From Boletus sp. NGJ (lineage: Eukaryota > Basidiomycota > Agaricomycetes > Boletales > Boletaceae), in assembly GCA_019096195.1 (NCBI GenBank), contig JAGTXK010000005.1:434001-498000 (forward strand): 64,000 bases of DNA, read 5' to 3'. The notes beneath the pieces were generated by a model. It saw only the letters and a program-made list of their open reading frames with translations, was not told where the DNA came from and ran no database searches. The position numbers and the translations under genes were made by a program. Positions 47,754-58,039 of this stretch are shown here, piece after piece. Every line of letters begins with the position of its first letter. Position 1 is the stretch's first letter.

Positions 47754-48888
47754 GAATAGTAGAAAAGAATTTCTTGATTCTTACCTGTATTTATACGGGA
47801 AAGAATCGCGCACGGACCATTAATAATAACGTGAGAAGCGGAGATAGACGCAACGGAGATTAAACCGGATCTTGCCGGTAACACTCGGATCTTTCCGGTT
47901 GCGCTTCTACGTGAGAGTTCTCTCACGGTCGACGGTAATTAAATTGCCGAGACCGGGTGGCGTAGTAACCGAGACGGGCCGACGAGGACTTCGGGCCGGT
48001 GCTTCTTCGGCTATCTCCGGGATCGGTCTAGATCACTTACGTAATATTATCTCACCCCTTGCCGGGGGTGTGCCACCGTTAGGTTCCTAAGTTAACCGGT
48101 TAGGGTTAGGGTTAGGGTTAGCACGTTAGGGTTAGCGGTTAAAAGTTAGGTTAACGCTAAATGCCCTTATGAGATTACGGGTAATGATCTAGGCTATAAC
48201 ACCGATCACGCACGTTAGGGTAAGGTTATTGGGGCGGTCTGGCATGTATTGAGCCAGTCTTGGTTGTATTACACAGTCTGGTACACCAAGATACCAATAT
48301 CTCGCTAGCTGATCGTTTATCTTCAGCTTGATACTCCTTACCAATACTAATGGTACGGTTTAACGTCACTAAACGTGATAAAAATGCCGCAGGTGTGCGG
48401 GGTACTCAGAGCTAAGCTTATGGTGAGCTTCGCTATCGGTACGCGCCGTCTGTGGCCGGACTCTTCGTCCGCTCTCCCTCGAAGTGGAGATTGGATTCCT
48501 ACTTGGTGTTTCACCTTTCGGACCCCCTGGTTACCCAGGATTCCAGCCGGGCACTGAATAGGAGAGGCTCCCTTGGGGCCGTCAAACACTCCTTTCATTC
48601 CCACACACCCTGATCTTTCCGACAGAGTATCTCTCCGGTTTTCCTATACACGAAGAGTACGCGATCGCATCGGTGCTAGTGAAGCTCAACTTCAAGCGGT
48701 AGTTTCATACTCGCGTACGAGCCGGTTCTCCCGCACAAACTTAGCCTGTTGCCGGAGCAGACAGGTACCCTCCCCATTATAGGTCGGGCTCGCCAGGTGG
48801 CCGAAGCGACCCAGCTGTGAGTTGAGGCCCTACGGTAGAGGGACTCCATCTGTATCATTGCCCCTTCACGGGTGATGCAATGTTGCAC

Positions 48889-51800
48889 TCAAGGCTTTGA
48901 GACTCGTAAGAGTGTCTCTGCCATCTGATCAGCGGTATCCTCCCACATGGGAGATACAGACCTCCGTTGTGCATTATAGTCGGCGTCTTCTGTGTCCACC
49001 ACTTTTCCTGATGGTAGACGCCGCCATTTTGCTGGCAAAACGGGTTCAGGGGGACCGGTGTGACCAGGTTGGTCACCGGGATGGACAGAATCCGTTTCCC
49101 CGGTCTCTTTGTCTGCATATCGGTCCAACACTATCTTTTTCCAAAGACTGGTTAGATCGAATAGTTGGGTGGTGCGTTTCCGCGACACCAACATTCGAGA
49201 GTCTAGGATATCCGTACGCCGGATGTCCGGGATCTCAACTAGCGAACCATCCGCACGCACACTTTCCAGAAGAAAGCGGGGTTTCAAGTCCACATCATGG
49301 TTGTAATCAACCGGTTCCGGGGGGAATTCAAAATTGAATTCCTTACGCTCGGCTTTATACAGCCAAGATCGCATATATCCTAGGATAGTGTCTCCTAGTT
49401 TAGTGACGGAGAATAGATCCCACGCCGTGTTGTAACTGGTTTTGAGGACCAGGACTGCGCTTGTCGCGCCTTCGGTTCTATTTGTGTGGCGGTTCTGCCA
49501 TCTTTCCTGGAGTTTAGACCGTCTCCAGTACAACAACAGCGACTCATCGTAACCACGCGACACGTAGATGGTTACCAACCAATCCAGTGCATCCAGGTAG
49601 TTTTCGTAGTTACTACTGAGCGTGGCGAGTCGACTCATTTCACCGTAGAACGTACCACGCTTGACGTCTATCGGGTGAGCTGAGACATAGGGTATTCTCT
49701 GGTGGAGCGATTTCGCTTTCTGGTATGGTCTATGTTGCAGTTTACCTCTATTATCTTTATAGAGCAACATATCCAGAAAGGGTTGGGCATTGCCCACGTC
49801 CCACGTTATGACGCAGTGATCGATTACCACTTTCTCGCGCATAATGGCTAGCGCTTCCTGAGGGCTACTAGCGTACACAATGCCGAGGCAATCGTCGATG
49901 TACCTACCATAGTAGGCGATACGGGGTTCATTCAGAATACCATCACGTTTCTCGCAGAACCACCCATACAAATTGGCGAGGTCTGGTGAATCTGCAACGC
50001 CCATTGCTAGGCCGTTGAGTTGCTGGTATGTCTGCCCGTCGAACTGCGTTAACAACTCCGTGTTACCGACTCTTAACGCTTCCTGAAAGAATAACAGGAA
50101 GGTCTCAATTGTGAGCCCGTTCCAGTGCGCATTCTCATCCCCTTCATTAGCATATGTCCATTCAACAAACATGCTGAATATGCGGTCGAGACATAGCTCC
50201 AAAGGAATGTTGGGGTAATACGCGACTACATCGCCGGTGACGATGTAGAACTGGGCACCCGGGATAAGATGGAGTTGACTTAATTTTATCGCTAAGTCTT
50301 TGCTGCCATGGATGACAGTTAGCGCCTCTGCAACTAGAGGTTTAAGCATTTTGCTGCAAAATTTAGCAGCCGGATTCTGGATCGCGCTGTGACAGGGTAA
50401 GATAGGCCTGAATTTGACCGGTAGTTTATGGATCTTTGGGATTCCATAAAAGCGCGGTATATGGTGGTCTGCCGTTGGAGCGGTAACAAGACTCTTTAGG
50501 TATTCGTCTAGCGAACCATATTTCCAGCAGTATATTTCCGACCGCTGAGAGAGAAGGATCATCTCGGTACATTTTTTATCGAGGATCCGTTTAGCTTCTA
50601 GATTATCGAGGCGTTTGTATTCGCGCTCGTTAGATAAACATGCTAAGGTATTATCTATGATCCAGGTCCGCTCTGACACCGCTAAGCCGAGGTTCTTGTC
50701 GGTAGGCGTGATAACATAGTCGTTATCCAACATGAACTTGCGTAACTCGTTTACCTTAGGACCGAGCGGTTTGAATGTGTCGTCCGTAAGGCCATCAAGC
50801 GGGGCATTGGCAGTGACGTTGTGGACGTATGCACGCCCTCGCTTGAGAGCGAGTTCGCAATAAAACGGTAGTACTGGCGGGTCCGCGGCACTAGGCGGGG
50901 ACACGTCGTAATCGGGATCATAGGTTTTATTATTGTTTCCCTCTAATGTAAATTTAACCTTCCACCTGAGGCGTCTTACGAAGTCCAGGTAAGCGTCAGT
51001 AATCAGCTGCGTCTGACGAGGCTGGTGAAACATATGTTTCATTCCAATCCCAAGGTCTAGCTCTAATTCCCGCGGAATAGAGACTCCGGGGCCAGTGTGG
51101 ATTCGTGATCTAAATCGGCCCGCCTCTATAAACTTAAGGGGCGTATGTCTGATCACGGCTTCAATGGCCTGTACTGGGTGGGCGAAGTCGATTATCTCAT
51201 CTGGGAGTGTCCAATACTCTGGATACACGTAGGACGCCATTTTGGCGTCGAGACATTTATTACAAATGGCCGCGATCGTATAATGAGTAGCTACATCATC
51301 ATTTGTGTAACTACTTTCGCCGTGATCGTCCATGCCTGAGACTCCTCTCCTGCTCCCGTATGAGCTTCCTACCCTCGTACAGCAACCTTTCCCTTGCCGA
51401 CATGCTTTTGACCCATTTCTTGCGCGCGGGGGGTACGGGGCGGCTGCGTAGATCGAGCCTTTCCGCCGCGGTTGCTCTTCCCTCCTCTTCCCGCTGTTTG
51501 AGGACGACGCGGGCAACGACCTCCGGTTGTGATACGCGCTGACTTGTGCGCGCTTTTGCGGGGGGGATGTTGTTGATGACCCTTGGTGGAAGGGCCGGAG
51601 GGGCGAAGTGGCTACAACATCCCGTGAGTTATGTTTACCGGTACTGAAACGACAACAACTCACGTTTGCGTCTTTCGGCGCAAGCCGCTTGACTGCCGCG
51701 TTGACTGCGCGGTCCACTGCCGATTGAATGGCCGATCCAGAGGGACCGGTCGCATCCTGCATCTCGACGTCAGCGGTCTCCTGTACACGCTTCTTCGCGG

Positions 51801-52584
51801 CTCGTTTCACTTCCGCGGCAACCGAAGAGGATATGATTATCGCTCTGATTCGGTCAGCGTATATCACCCAGTCCTGCAACACCTGACGACACAGGGTGAA
51901 GGGGACGGTGGACTGGACCCACCTGCGAATGCTGATGTTGCCATCAGCATCCTCTACGGTTTCGGGGATCCGTAGAGTGCCCTTGAGCCTGGAGTAATGC
52001 TCTTGGACCACAGGTTGGACTTGGGCCAGTAGCTGGTCCGGCTGTGAGGCGCGTTCCAACGACGCGATCTCCTTGCGTTTAGCGTCCAAGTAGGCCGCAA
52101 GGAGCTGCTTCTGGTACGCGAGGTGACCAGAAGCGATGGTCGACCTAAAGGTGCGACCTTCCTCACTATCCTCCCACCCCTTAGTCAGGACGACCGAGGG
52201 GGCTTGGTTGTTACACCAGGGAGGAAAAGTCCCGGCCGCAGAGTGGGCCTCCCACTTGGCTAAGTGGGACCGCGCTGCCTCCAGATGCGAGCACCTAGAG
52301 GCGACCTGCTCAAGCAGGGGGCGGAGGACAGTCCGGAACTGGGAGGGGACCATAGCGATCACCTCCCCGACCGAGTTGGCCGCCTGTAAAGCCGAGTGAC
52401 GTACGGTGGCGGCATCAGAGACGACGTACGTGTCATTATCCTCCTCGACGACGTTGAACGCGTCGATGCCAAAGACAGGGGCCTGGTGTAAAGGCGACAA
52501 GGCGCGGAGCATGTTCGCTGTGGAGGTACCAGCAGCGGCGTTGGACTGGTTGTTGGACATGGTTGACAGAGGTGAGGTACACAA
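48889..52584 (-). CDS. PLE 1 reverse transcriptase polyprotein, 1231 codons
   Basis: One uninterrupted frame. Residues ~1-330 form a helical N-terminal part (LQAANSVGEVIAMVPSQFR, LLAAYLDAKRKEIASLERAS) without a known domain. Residues ~330-440 are low complexity. From ~445 the Penelope RT begins: TLPDEIIDFAHPVQAIEAVI; a fingers region with TPTDKNLGLAVSERTWI; the diagnostic GIPKIHKLPVKFRPILPC; VTGDVVAYYPNIPLE (catalytic D); LNGLAMGVADSPDLANLYG; and YYGRYIDDCLGIVYAS (YIDD). A thumb and a ~200-residue C-terminal region follow with no GIY-YIG cysteines, histidine or YVG motif. The product would copy element RNA at chromosome ends. A 52-nt segment at 51663-51612 has intron signals (GTGAGT..TAG). 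Removing it shifts to a frame with an RGG-like basic tail, stop at 51369. Alternative start at MSNNQSN (52560). Confidence 0.9.
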   Translation of the reverse strand: MCTSPLSTMSNNQSNAAAGTSTANMLRALSPLHQAPVFGIDAFNVVEEDNDTYVVSDAATVRHSALQAANSVGEVIAMVPSQFRTVLRPLLEQVASRCSHLEAARSHLAKWEAHSAAGTFPPWCNNQAPSVVLTKGWEDSEEGRTFRSTIASGHLAYQKQLLAAYLDAKRKEIASLERASQPDQLLAQVQPVVQEHYSRLKGTLRIPETVEDADGNISIRRWVQSTVPFTLCRQVLQDWVIYADRIRAIIISSSVAAEVKRAAKKRVQETADVEMQDATGPSGSAIQSAVDRAVNAAVKRLAPKDANVSCCRFSTGKHNSRDVVATSPLRPFHQGSSTTSPPQKRAQVSAYHNRRSLPASSSNSGKRREEQPRRKGSIYAAAPYPPRARNGSKACRQGKGCCTRVGSSYGSRRGVSGMDDHGESSYTNDDVATHYTIAAICNKCLDAKMASYVYPEYWTLPDEIIDFAHPVQAIEAVIRHTPLKFIEAGRFRSRIHTGPGVSIPRELELDLGIGMKHMFHQPRQTQLITDAYLDFVRRLRWKVKFTLEGNNNKTYDPDYDVSPPSAADPPVLPFYCELALKRGRAYVHNVTANAPLDGLTDDTFKPLGPKVNELRKFMLDNDYVITPTDKNLGLAVSERTWIIDNTLACLSNEREYKRLDNLEAKRILDKKCTEMILLSQRSEIYCWKYGSLDEYLKSLVTAPTADHHIPRFYGIPKIHKLPVKFRPILPCHSAIQNPAAKFCSKMLKPLVAEALTVIHGSKDLAIKLSQLHLIPGAQFYIVTGDVVAYYPNIPLELCLDRIFSMFVEWTYANEGDENAHWNGLTIETFLLFFQEALRVGNTELLTQFDGQTYQQLNGLAMGVADSPDLANLYGWFCEKRDGILNEPRIAYYGRYIDDCLGIVYASSPQEALAIMREKVVIDHCVITWDVGNAQPFLDMLLYKDNRGKLQHRPYQKAKSLHQRIPYVSAHPIDVKRGTFYGEMSRLATLSSNYENYLDALDWLVTIYVSRGYDESLLLYWRRSKLQERWQNRHTNRTEGATSAVLVLKTSYNTAWDLFSVTKLGDTILGYMRSWLYKAERKEFNFEFPPEPVDYNHDVDLKPRFLLESVRADGSLVEIPDIRRTDILDSRMLVSRKRTTQLFDLTSLWKKIVLDRYADKETGETDSVHPGDQPGHTGPPEPVLPAKWRRLPSGKVVDTEDADYNAQRRSVSPMWEDTADQMAETLLRVSKP

Positions 52585-52611
52585 AAGTATGGGTTAGGGG
52601 GGCCGAGCTGC

Positions 52612-52631
52612 AGCTTAGGGTTAGGGTTAGG
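52612..52631 (+). repeat. Short telomeric tract distal to PLE 1
   Basis: About three TTAGGG units follow the truncated 5' hairpin of PLE 1 and precede the next ~933-bp unit. This is consistent with telomerase capping after the element was added. Confidence 0.9.
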
Positions 52632-52822
52632 GAGCCGAGCCGAGCCGCGAAGCGGCGAGGCGAGGCGTTACCGGCGGTAAGGCGATAACGCTGTTGCCTC
52701 GGCAAGGGATTACCTTTTTGGGTCGCACTAGAGATATTGTCTACCGGTCGTGTAACCAATTCGCCGGCGGTGTCTAGCCTTAGCTACCACCCTAGTGCTT
52801 ATCTACACTAAAGGCCCGATCA

Positions 52823-52873
52823 TGGGTTTCGACCTTTTGGTCTCATCAGTAGGGGCGCACACCCCTAAACCCA
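52823..52873 (-). ncRNA. Type III hammerhead ribozyme (unit B)
   Basis: Identical core to unit A: CUGAUGA, stem II GACC-AAAA-GGUC, GAAA, stem I UAGGGG/CCCCUA, short stem III UGGG/CCCA on the minus strand. Confidence 0.85.
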
Positions 52874-53755
52874 CACCACCTTAGGACATACTAACCGGCT
52901 TATGTACACCTCACCATGATTTTGTATTGTCCTGGGCAGACTGGCTCATGAAATTTCCTTTTCAGGACTTATGACCGCCATACTAAGGAATTTCTCCCAC
53001 GCAGCCGCTTTCAGACCCCGCAATCACGTGTCATTGGTGTGCCGTGCCGGCTGTTAACCGGCCGCGTTATACCCGGTGAACGCTTAGTCAGCCGCAGCCC
53101 CCGCGGCTCGTTAGTTAACCGGTCACGTGACGTTGGAAATCGACCACGATCGCTACACTAGTAGTAGGGCCGGGTGGCCACATAACGCGTACCAGTCAAG
53201 GCAGTGGCGTTAGGAATTACTACAGTGGGTTAACGCCGCACAGGGACACGCAGTGTTAGGTTAGGGAATGTGCGCCAATAGCAGGTCACGTGCCAAGTCA
53301 CGTGATCGCCTTCGCCGTGCCGGTTTAACCGGGCGATCTACCGGTTTGAGAGCCATTGGTAACCATCAGCCAAATCGGGTCATAGAACATGCCCGTGGGT
53401 CCGCGCTTAAACGCGCTCCCCAGCCAATTCCGCGCCGGCAAACCAGAGCTATTTTCATAGATGGGTCCGATCACGTTAGGCGGCAATGGCTTAGCCTGCG
53501 TTAGTCAGACGCTTAGCTAACTTGAGTTTCCCATGCAGTGTAGTCCCGTAATTTAAGGGTTAGGGAGCCGAGCCGAGCCGCGAAGCGGCGAGGCGAGGCG
53601 TTACCGGCGGTAAGGCGATAACGCTGTTGCCTCGGCAAGGGATTACCTTTTTGGGTCGCACTAGAGATATTGTCTACCGGTCGTGTAACCAATTCGCCGG
53701 CGGTGTCTAGCCTTAGCTACCACCCTAGTGCTTATCTACACTAAAGGCCCGATCA

Positions 53756-53806
53756 TGGGTTTCGACCTTTTGGTCTCATCAGTAGGGGCGCACACCCCTA
53801 AACCCA
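53756..53806 (-). ncRNA. Type III hammerhead ribozyme (unit C)
   Basis: Same sequence as in unit B, one repeat period (933 bp) further right. Confidence 0.85.
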
Positions 53807-54686
53807 CACCACCTTAGGACATACTAACCGGCTTATGTACACCTCACCATGATTTTGTATTGTCCTGGGCAGACTGGCTCATGAAATTTCCTTTTCAGGA
53901 CTTATGACCGCCATACTAAGGAATTTCTCCCACGCAGCCGCTTTCAGACCCCGCAATCACGTGTCATTGGTGTGCCGTGCCGGCTGTTAACCGGCCGCGT
54001 TATACCCGGTGAACGCTTAGTCAGCCGCAGCCCCCGCGGCTCGTTAGTTAACCGGTCACGTGACGTTGGAAATCGACCACGATCGCTACACTAGTAGTAG
54101 GGCCGGGTGGCCACATAACGCGTACCAGTCAAGGCAGTGGCGTTAGGAATTACTACAGTGGGTTAACGCCGCACAGGGACACGCAGTGTTAGGTTAGGGA
54201 ATGTGCGCCAATAGCAGGTCACGTGCCAAGTCACGTGATCGCCTTCGCCGTGCCGGTTTAACCGGGCGATCTACCGGTTTGAGAGCCATTGGTAACCATC
54301 AGCCAAATCGGGTCATAGAACATGCCCGTGGGTCCGCGCTTAAACGCGCTCCCCAGCCAATTCCGCGCCGGCAAACCAGAGCTATTTTCATAGATGGGTC
54401 CGATCACGTTAGGCGGCAATGGCTTAGCTTGCGTTAGTCAGACGCTTAGCTAACTTGAGTTTCCCATGCAGTGTAGTCCCGTAATTTAAGGGTTAGGGAG
54501 CCGAGCCGAGCCGCGAAGCGGCGAGGCGAGGCGTTACCGGCGGTAAGGCGATAACGCTGTTGCCTCGGCAAGGGATTACCTTTTTGGGTCACACTAGAGA
54601 TATTGTCTACCGGTCGTTAACCAAACGCCGGCGGTGTCTAGCCTTAGCTACCACCCTAGTGCTTATCTACACTAAAGGCCCGATCA

Positions 54687-54737
54687 TGGGTTTCGACCTT
54701 TTGGTCTCATCAGTAGGGGCGCACACCCCTAAACCCA
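54687..54737 (-). ncRNA. Type III hammerhead ribozyme (unit D)
   Basis: Same ribozyme sequence. Notably it is untouched although the rest of unit D has many transitions. Confidence 0.85.
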
Positions 54738-55619
54738 CACCACCTTAGGACATACTAACCGGCTTATGTACACCTCACCATGATTTTGTATTGTCCTGGG
54801 CAGACTGGCTCATGAAATTTCCTTTTCAGGACTTATGACCGCCATACTAAGGAATTTCTCCCACGCAGCCGCTTTCAGACCCCGCAATCACGTGTCATTG
54901 GTGTGCCGTGCCGGCTATTAACCGACCGCGTTATACCCGGTGAACGCTTAGTCAGCCGCAACCCCCGCGGCTCGTTAGTTAACCGGTCACGTGACATTGG
55001 AAATTGACCACGATCGCTACACTAGTAGTAGGGCCGGGTGGCCACATAACGCGTACCAGTCAAGGCAGTGGCGTTAGGAATTACTACAGTGGGTTAACGC
55101 CGCACAAGGATACGCAGTGTTAGGTTAGGGAATGTGCGCCAATAGCAGGTCACGTGCCAAGTCACGTGATCGCCTTCGCCGTGCCGGTTTAACCAGGCGA
55201 TCTACCGGTTTGAGAGCCATTGGTAACCATCAGCCAAATCGGGTCATAGAACATGCCCGTGGGTCCGCGCTTAAACGCGCTCCCCAGCCAATTCCGCGCC
55301 GGCAAACCAGAGCTATTTTCATAGATGGGTCCGATCACGTTAGGCGGCAATGGCTTAGCTTGCGTTAGTCAGACGCTTAGCTAACTTGAGTTTCCCATGC
55401 AGTGTAGTCCCGTAATTTAAGGGTTAGGGAGCCGAGCCGAGCCGCGAAGCGGCGAGGCGAGGCGTTACCGGCGGTAAGGCGATAACGCTGTTGCCTCGGC
55501 AAGGGATTACCTTTTTGGGTCGCACTAGAGATATTGTCTACCGGTCGTGTAACCAATTCGCCGGCGGTGTCTAGCCTTAGCTACCACCCTAGTGCTTATC
55601 TACACTAAAGGCCCGATCA

Positions 55620-55670
55620 TGGGTTTCGACCTTTTGGTCTCATCAGTAGGGGCGCACACCCCTAAACCCA
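55620..55670 (-). ncRNA. Type III hammerhead ribozyme (unit E)
   Basis: Same sequence as in unit B, in the last complete unit of the array. Confidence 0.85.
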
Positions 55671-56455
55671 CACCACCTTAGGACATACTAACCGGCTTAT
55701 GTACACCTCACCATGATTTTGTATTGTCCTGGGCAGACTGGCTCATGAAATTTCCTTTTCAGGACTTATGACCGCCATACTAAGGAATTTCTCCCACGCA
55801 GCCGCTTTCAGACCCCGCAATCACGTGTCATTGGTGTGCCGTGCCGGCTGTTAACCGGCCGCGTTATACCCGGTGAACGCTTAGTCAGCCGCAGCCCCCG
55901 CGGCTCGTTAGTTAACCGGTCACGTGACGTTGGAAATCGACCACGATCGCTACACTAGTAGTAGGGCCGGGTGGCCACATAACGCGTACCAGTCAAGGCA
56001 GTGGCGTTAGGAATTACTACAGTGGGTTAACGCCGCACAGGGACACGCAGTGTTAGGTTAGGGAATGTGCGCCAATAGCAGGTCACGTGCCAAGTCACGT
56101 GATCGCCTTCGCCGTGCCGGTTTAACCGGGCGATCTACCGGTTTGAGAGCCATTGGTAACCATCAGCCAAATCGGGTCATAGAACATGCCCGTGGGTCCG
56201 CGCTTAAACGCGCTCCCCAGCCAATTCCGCGCCGGCAAACCAGAGCTATTTTCATAGATGGGTCCGATCACGTTAGGCGGCAATGGCTTAGCTTGCGTTA
56301 GTCAGACGCTTAGCTAACTTGAGTTTCCCATGCAGTGTAGTCCCGTAATTTAAGGGTTAGGGAGCCGAGCCGAGCCGCGAAGCGGCGAGGCGAGGCGTTA
56401 CCGGCGGTAAGGCGATAACGCTGTTGCCTCGGCAAGGGATTACCTTTTTGGGTCG

Positions 56456-56745
56456 GCAGCGGGCCGAGCTTGTCGACCGGTGCGTTAGCCAGTGCGCGCG
56501 GCGGATATGTCTGGGATGGGGGGCCAGTTAGCTACCACCCTAGTGCGTGGGGCGACCGCTTCCAAGGCCCGATCCTGGGTTTCGTCCGGTTGGTCTCATC
56601 AGACCTCGGGGCGCACACCCCTGAAACCCACACCATTCCTTAGGTCCTACTAACCTGGCTTTATACGGGACAGCCTCGCGCACGGGCCATTAATAAGATC
56701 GTGAGTTGGTCCTAGGGTCAGCCTGGCTCTTAGCCGTTAGCTGCG
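56456..56745. repeat. Mosaic segment blending the 933-bp unit with PLE end sequence
   Basis: Reads as an alternation, a few bases at a time, of the 933-bp unit (TTAGCTACCACCCTAGTGC, GGCGCACACCCCT, AACCCACACCA) and the PLE end region (ATGGGGGGCCAG, TTTCGTCCGG, CTCATCAGACCTC, GCGCACGGGCCATTAATAA). A degenerate hammerhead-like core (CTGATGAGACC on the minus strand) is present but the stems no longer pair. It may be an assembly consensus of two collapsed repeats or a true recombinant. Confidence 0.6.
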
Positions 56746-56825
56746 TTAGGGTTAGGGGGGCGAGGGGTTAGGGGGGCGAGCACTCGAGCGAAGCGAGAGT
56801 GCGAGCGGGGTAGTGTGGGATGGTA

Positions 56826-56900
56826 GCCAGATAGGTAATAGGCTGAGGGCGACCAGCACTCAACCACCTATTTCGTCCGGGGACTCATCAGACCTCTGGC
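56826..56900 (-). ncRNA. Type I hammerhead ribozyme of PLE 2
   Basis: The same core as in PLE 1: stem I GCCAGAGGU, CUGAUGA, stem II GUCC-CC-GGAC, GAAA, AUU cleavage site, return strand ACCUAUCUGGC. Stem III differs in sequence (GGUUGAG, loop, CUCAGCC) yet still pairs. Covariation between the two elements supports a working structure. Confidence 0.87.
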
Positions 56901-58039
56901 GGAATAGTGAAAAGAATTTCTTGATTACGTACCCTGTATTTATAGGGAACGAATCGTGCACGGACCATCAGTGAAACGTGGGAATAAGCGGAGATTACGC
57001 AGCGGAAATTAAACCGGATCTTGCCGGTTGTCACTCGGATCTTTCCGGTTGCGCTTCTGCGTGAGAGTTCTCTCACGGCCGCGGTAATTAAATAGCCGAG
57101 CCGGGTGGCGCAGATAGCCGAGTCGGGCCGTTAGGTCTCTCGGTCCGATGCTTCTTCGGCAATCTCCGGGATCGGTCTAGACCACTTACGTAATTTATTC
57201 TCACCCCTTGCCGGGGGTGTGCCACCGTTAGGTTCCTAAGTTAACCGGTTAGGGTTAGGGTTAGGGTTAGCACGTTAGGGTTAGCGGTTAATAAGTTAGG
57301 TTAACGCTAAAGACCCAATGAGTTACGCGTATGGGCTAGGCTATAGCACCGATCCTCACGTTAGGGTAAGGTTATTCAGGCGTTCTGGCATGTATTGAGC
57401 CAGTCTTCAGCCCGTATCTAGAACATGTCGGGCTAAGATCACGCACTGCCTGCGTTCGCACTTTCGATTCGAGGGAGTGCTTCCCACCTTACCATACTGG
57501 TGGTACGATTAACGTCACTAAAACGAATAAACACTGCAAAGCGTTTCGAGTTACTCAGGTCTAAAGCTATCGTAAGCTTGCACATACGTTACACGCCGTC
57601 TGTGGCCGGACTCTTCGTCCGTTATCCCCCCGAAGGTGGACATTGGATTCCTACTGAGTATTGCACTGTTCGGACCCCCCGGTTACCCGGGATTCCAGCC
57701 AGGCGCTGTATGGAGAGGCTTCGTTGAGGCTCTCAGACAACCCTTTCATTCTCTACTTCGCCGACCATCCGGACTAGAGTTTCTCTCCGGTTTTCCTATA
57801 CACCAAGAGTACGCAATCGCGTCGGTGATAGTGAGGCTCAACGTCGGGCGGTAGTTTCTTACCGTGTACGAGCCAGTTCTCCCGCACAAACTTAGCCTGT
57901 TGCCGGAGCAAACAGGTACCCTTCCCATTATAGGTCGGGCTCGCCGAGGGGCCGAGGCGCCCCAGCTGTGAGTTGAAGCTCTGCGGTAGAGGGACTCCAT
58001 CAGTATCATGGCCCCTTCTCGGGTGATACGACGGTGCAC

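Larger units (their letters stand above)
47621..52611 (-). mobile_element. Penelope-like element 1 (endonuclease-less, Coprina-type)
   Basis: About 5.0 kb on the minus strand. From RNA-sense 3' to 5': hairpin GAGCTGCGAGCGAAGCGAGC beside TTAGGG; type I hammerhead; 3' untranslated region of about 1.1 kb with an internal short TTAGGG run (48099-48120); a single long ORF (48889-52584); a short leader; and a 5' end cut at a partial hairpin (GGCCGAGCTGCAGC) and capped by TTAGGG at about 52615. The reverse transcriptase is of Penelope type and lacks a GIY-YIG domain. Telomere-attached PLEs without endonuclease are known in basidiomycetes (Coprina) and rotifers (Athena). Orientation and capping fit the model of priming from the telomeric G overhang. 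Confidence 0.88.
52632..56455 (-). repeat. Tandem array of four ~933-bp hammerhead units plus a partial fifth
   Basis: Units start at 52632, 53565, 54498, 55429 and 56362 (periods 933, 933, 931, 933); the last stops after about 94 bp. Each begins GAGCCGAGCCGAGCCGCGAA, contains the hammerhead about 190 bp in, and ends CCCGTAATTTAAGGGTTAGG, so consecutive units share only one telomeric repeat. The first, second and fourth are almost identical. The third (54498-55428) carries about nine extra changes, all G-to-A or C-to-T. The recurrent 78-codon plus-strand frame (MCANSRSRAKSRDRL...) is antisense to the ribozyme and conserved only because the DNA is. The array behaves like a subtelomeric satellite or non-autonomous retroelement; no protein is encoded. 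Confidence 0.93.

Noticed and set aside
53268-53504. A 78-codon frame repeated in each 933-bp unit (also 54201, 55132, 56065, 47284)
   Set aside because: Identity between copies is explained by identity of the DNA. The frame is antisense to the ribozyme, breaks differently in copy A, and contains no domain.
52632-56361. The 933-bp tandem as LTRs or a CRISPR-like array
   Set aside because: Units are far too long for CRISPR repeats, lack spacers, and have telomeric junctions rather than TG..CA ends.
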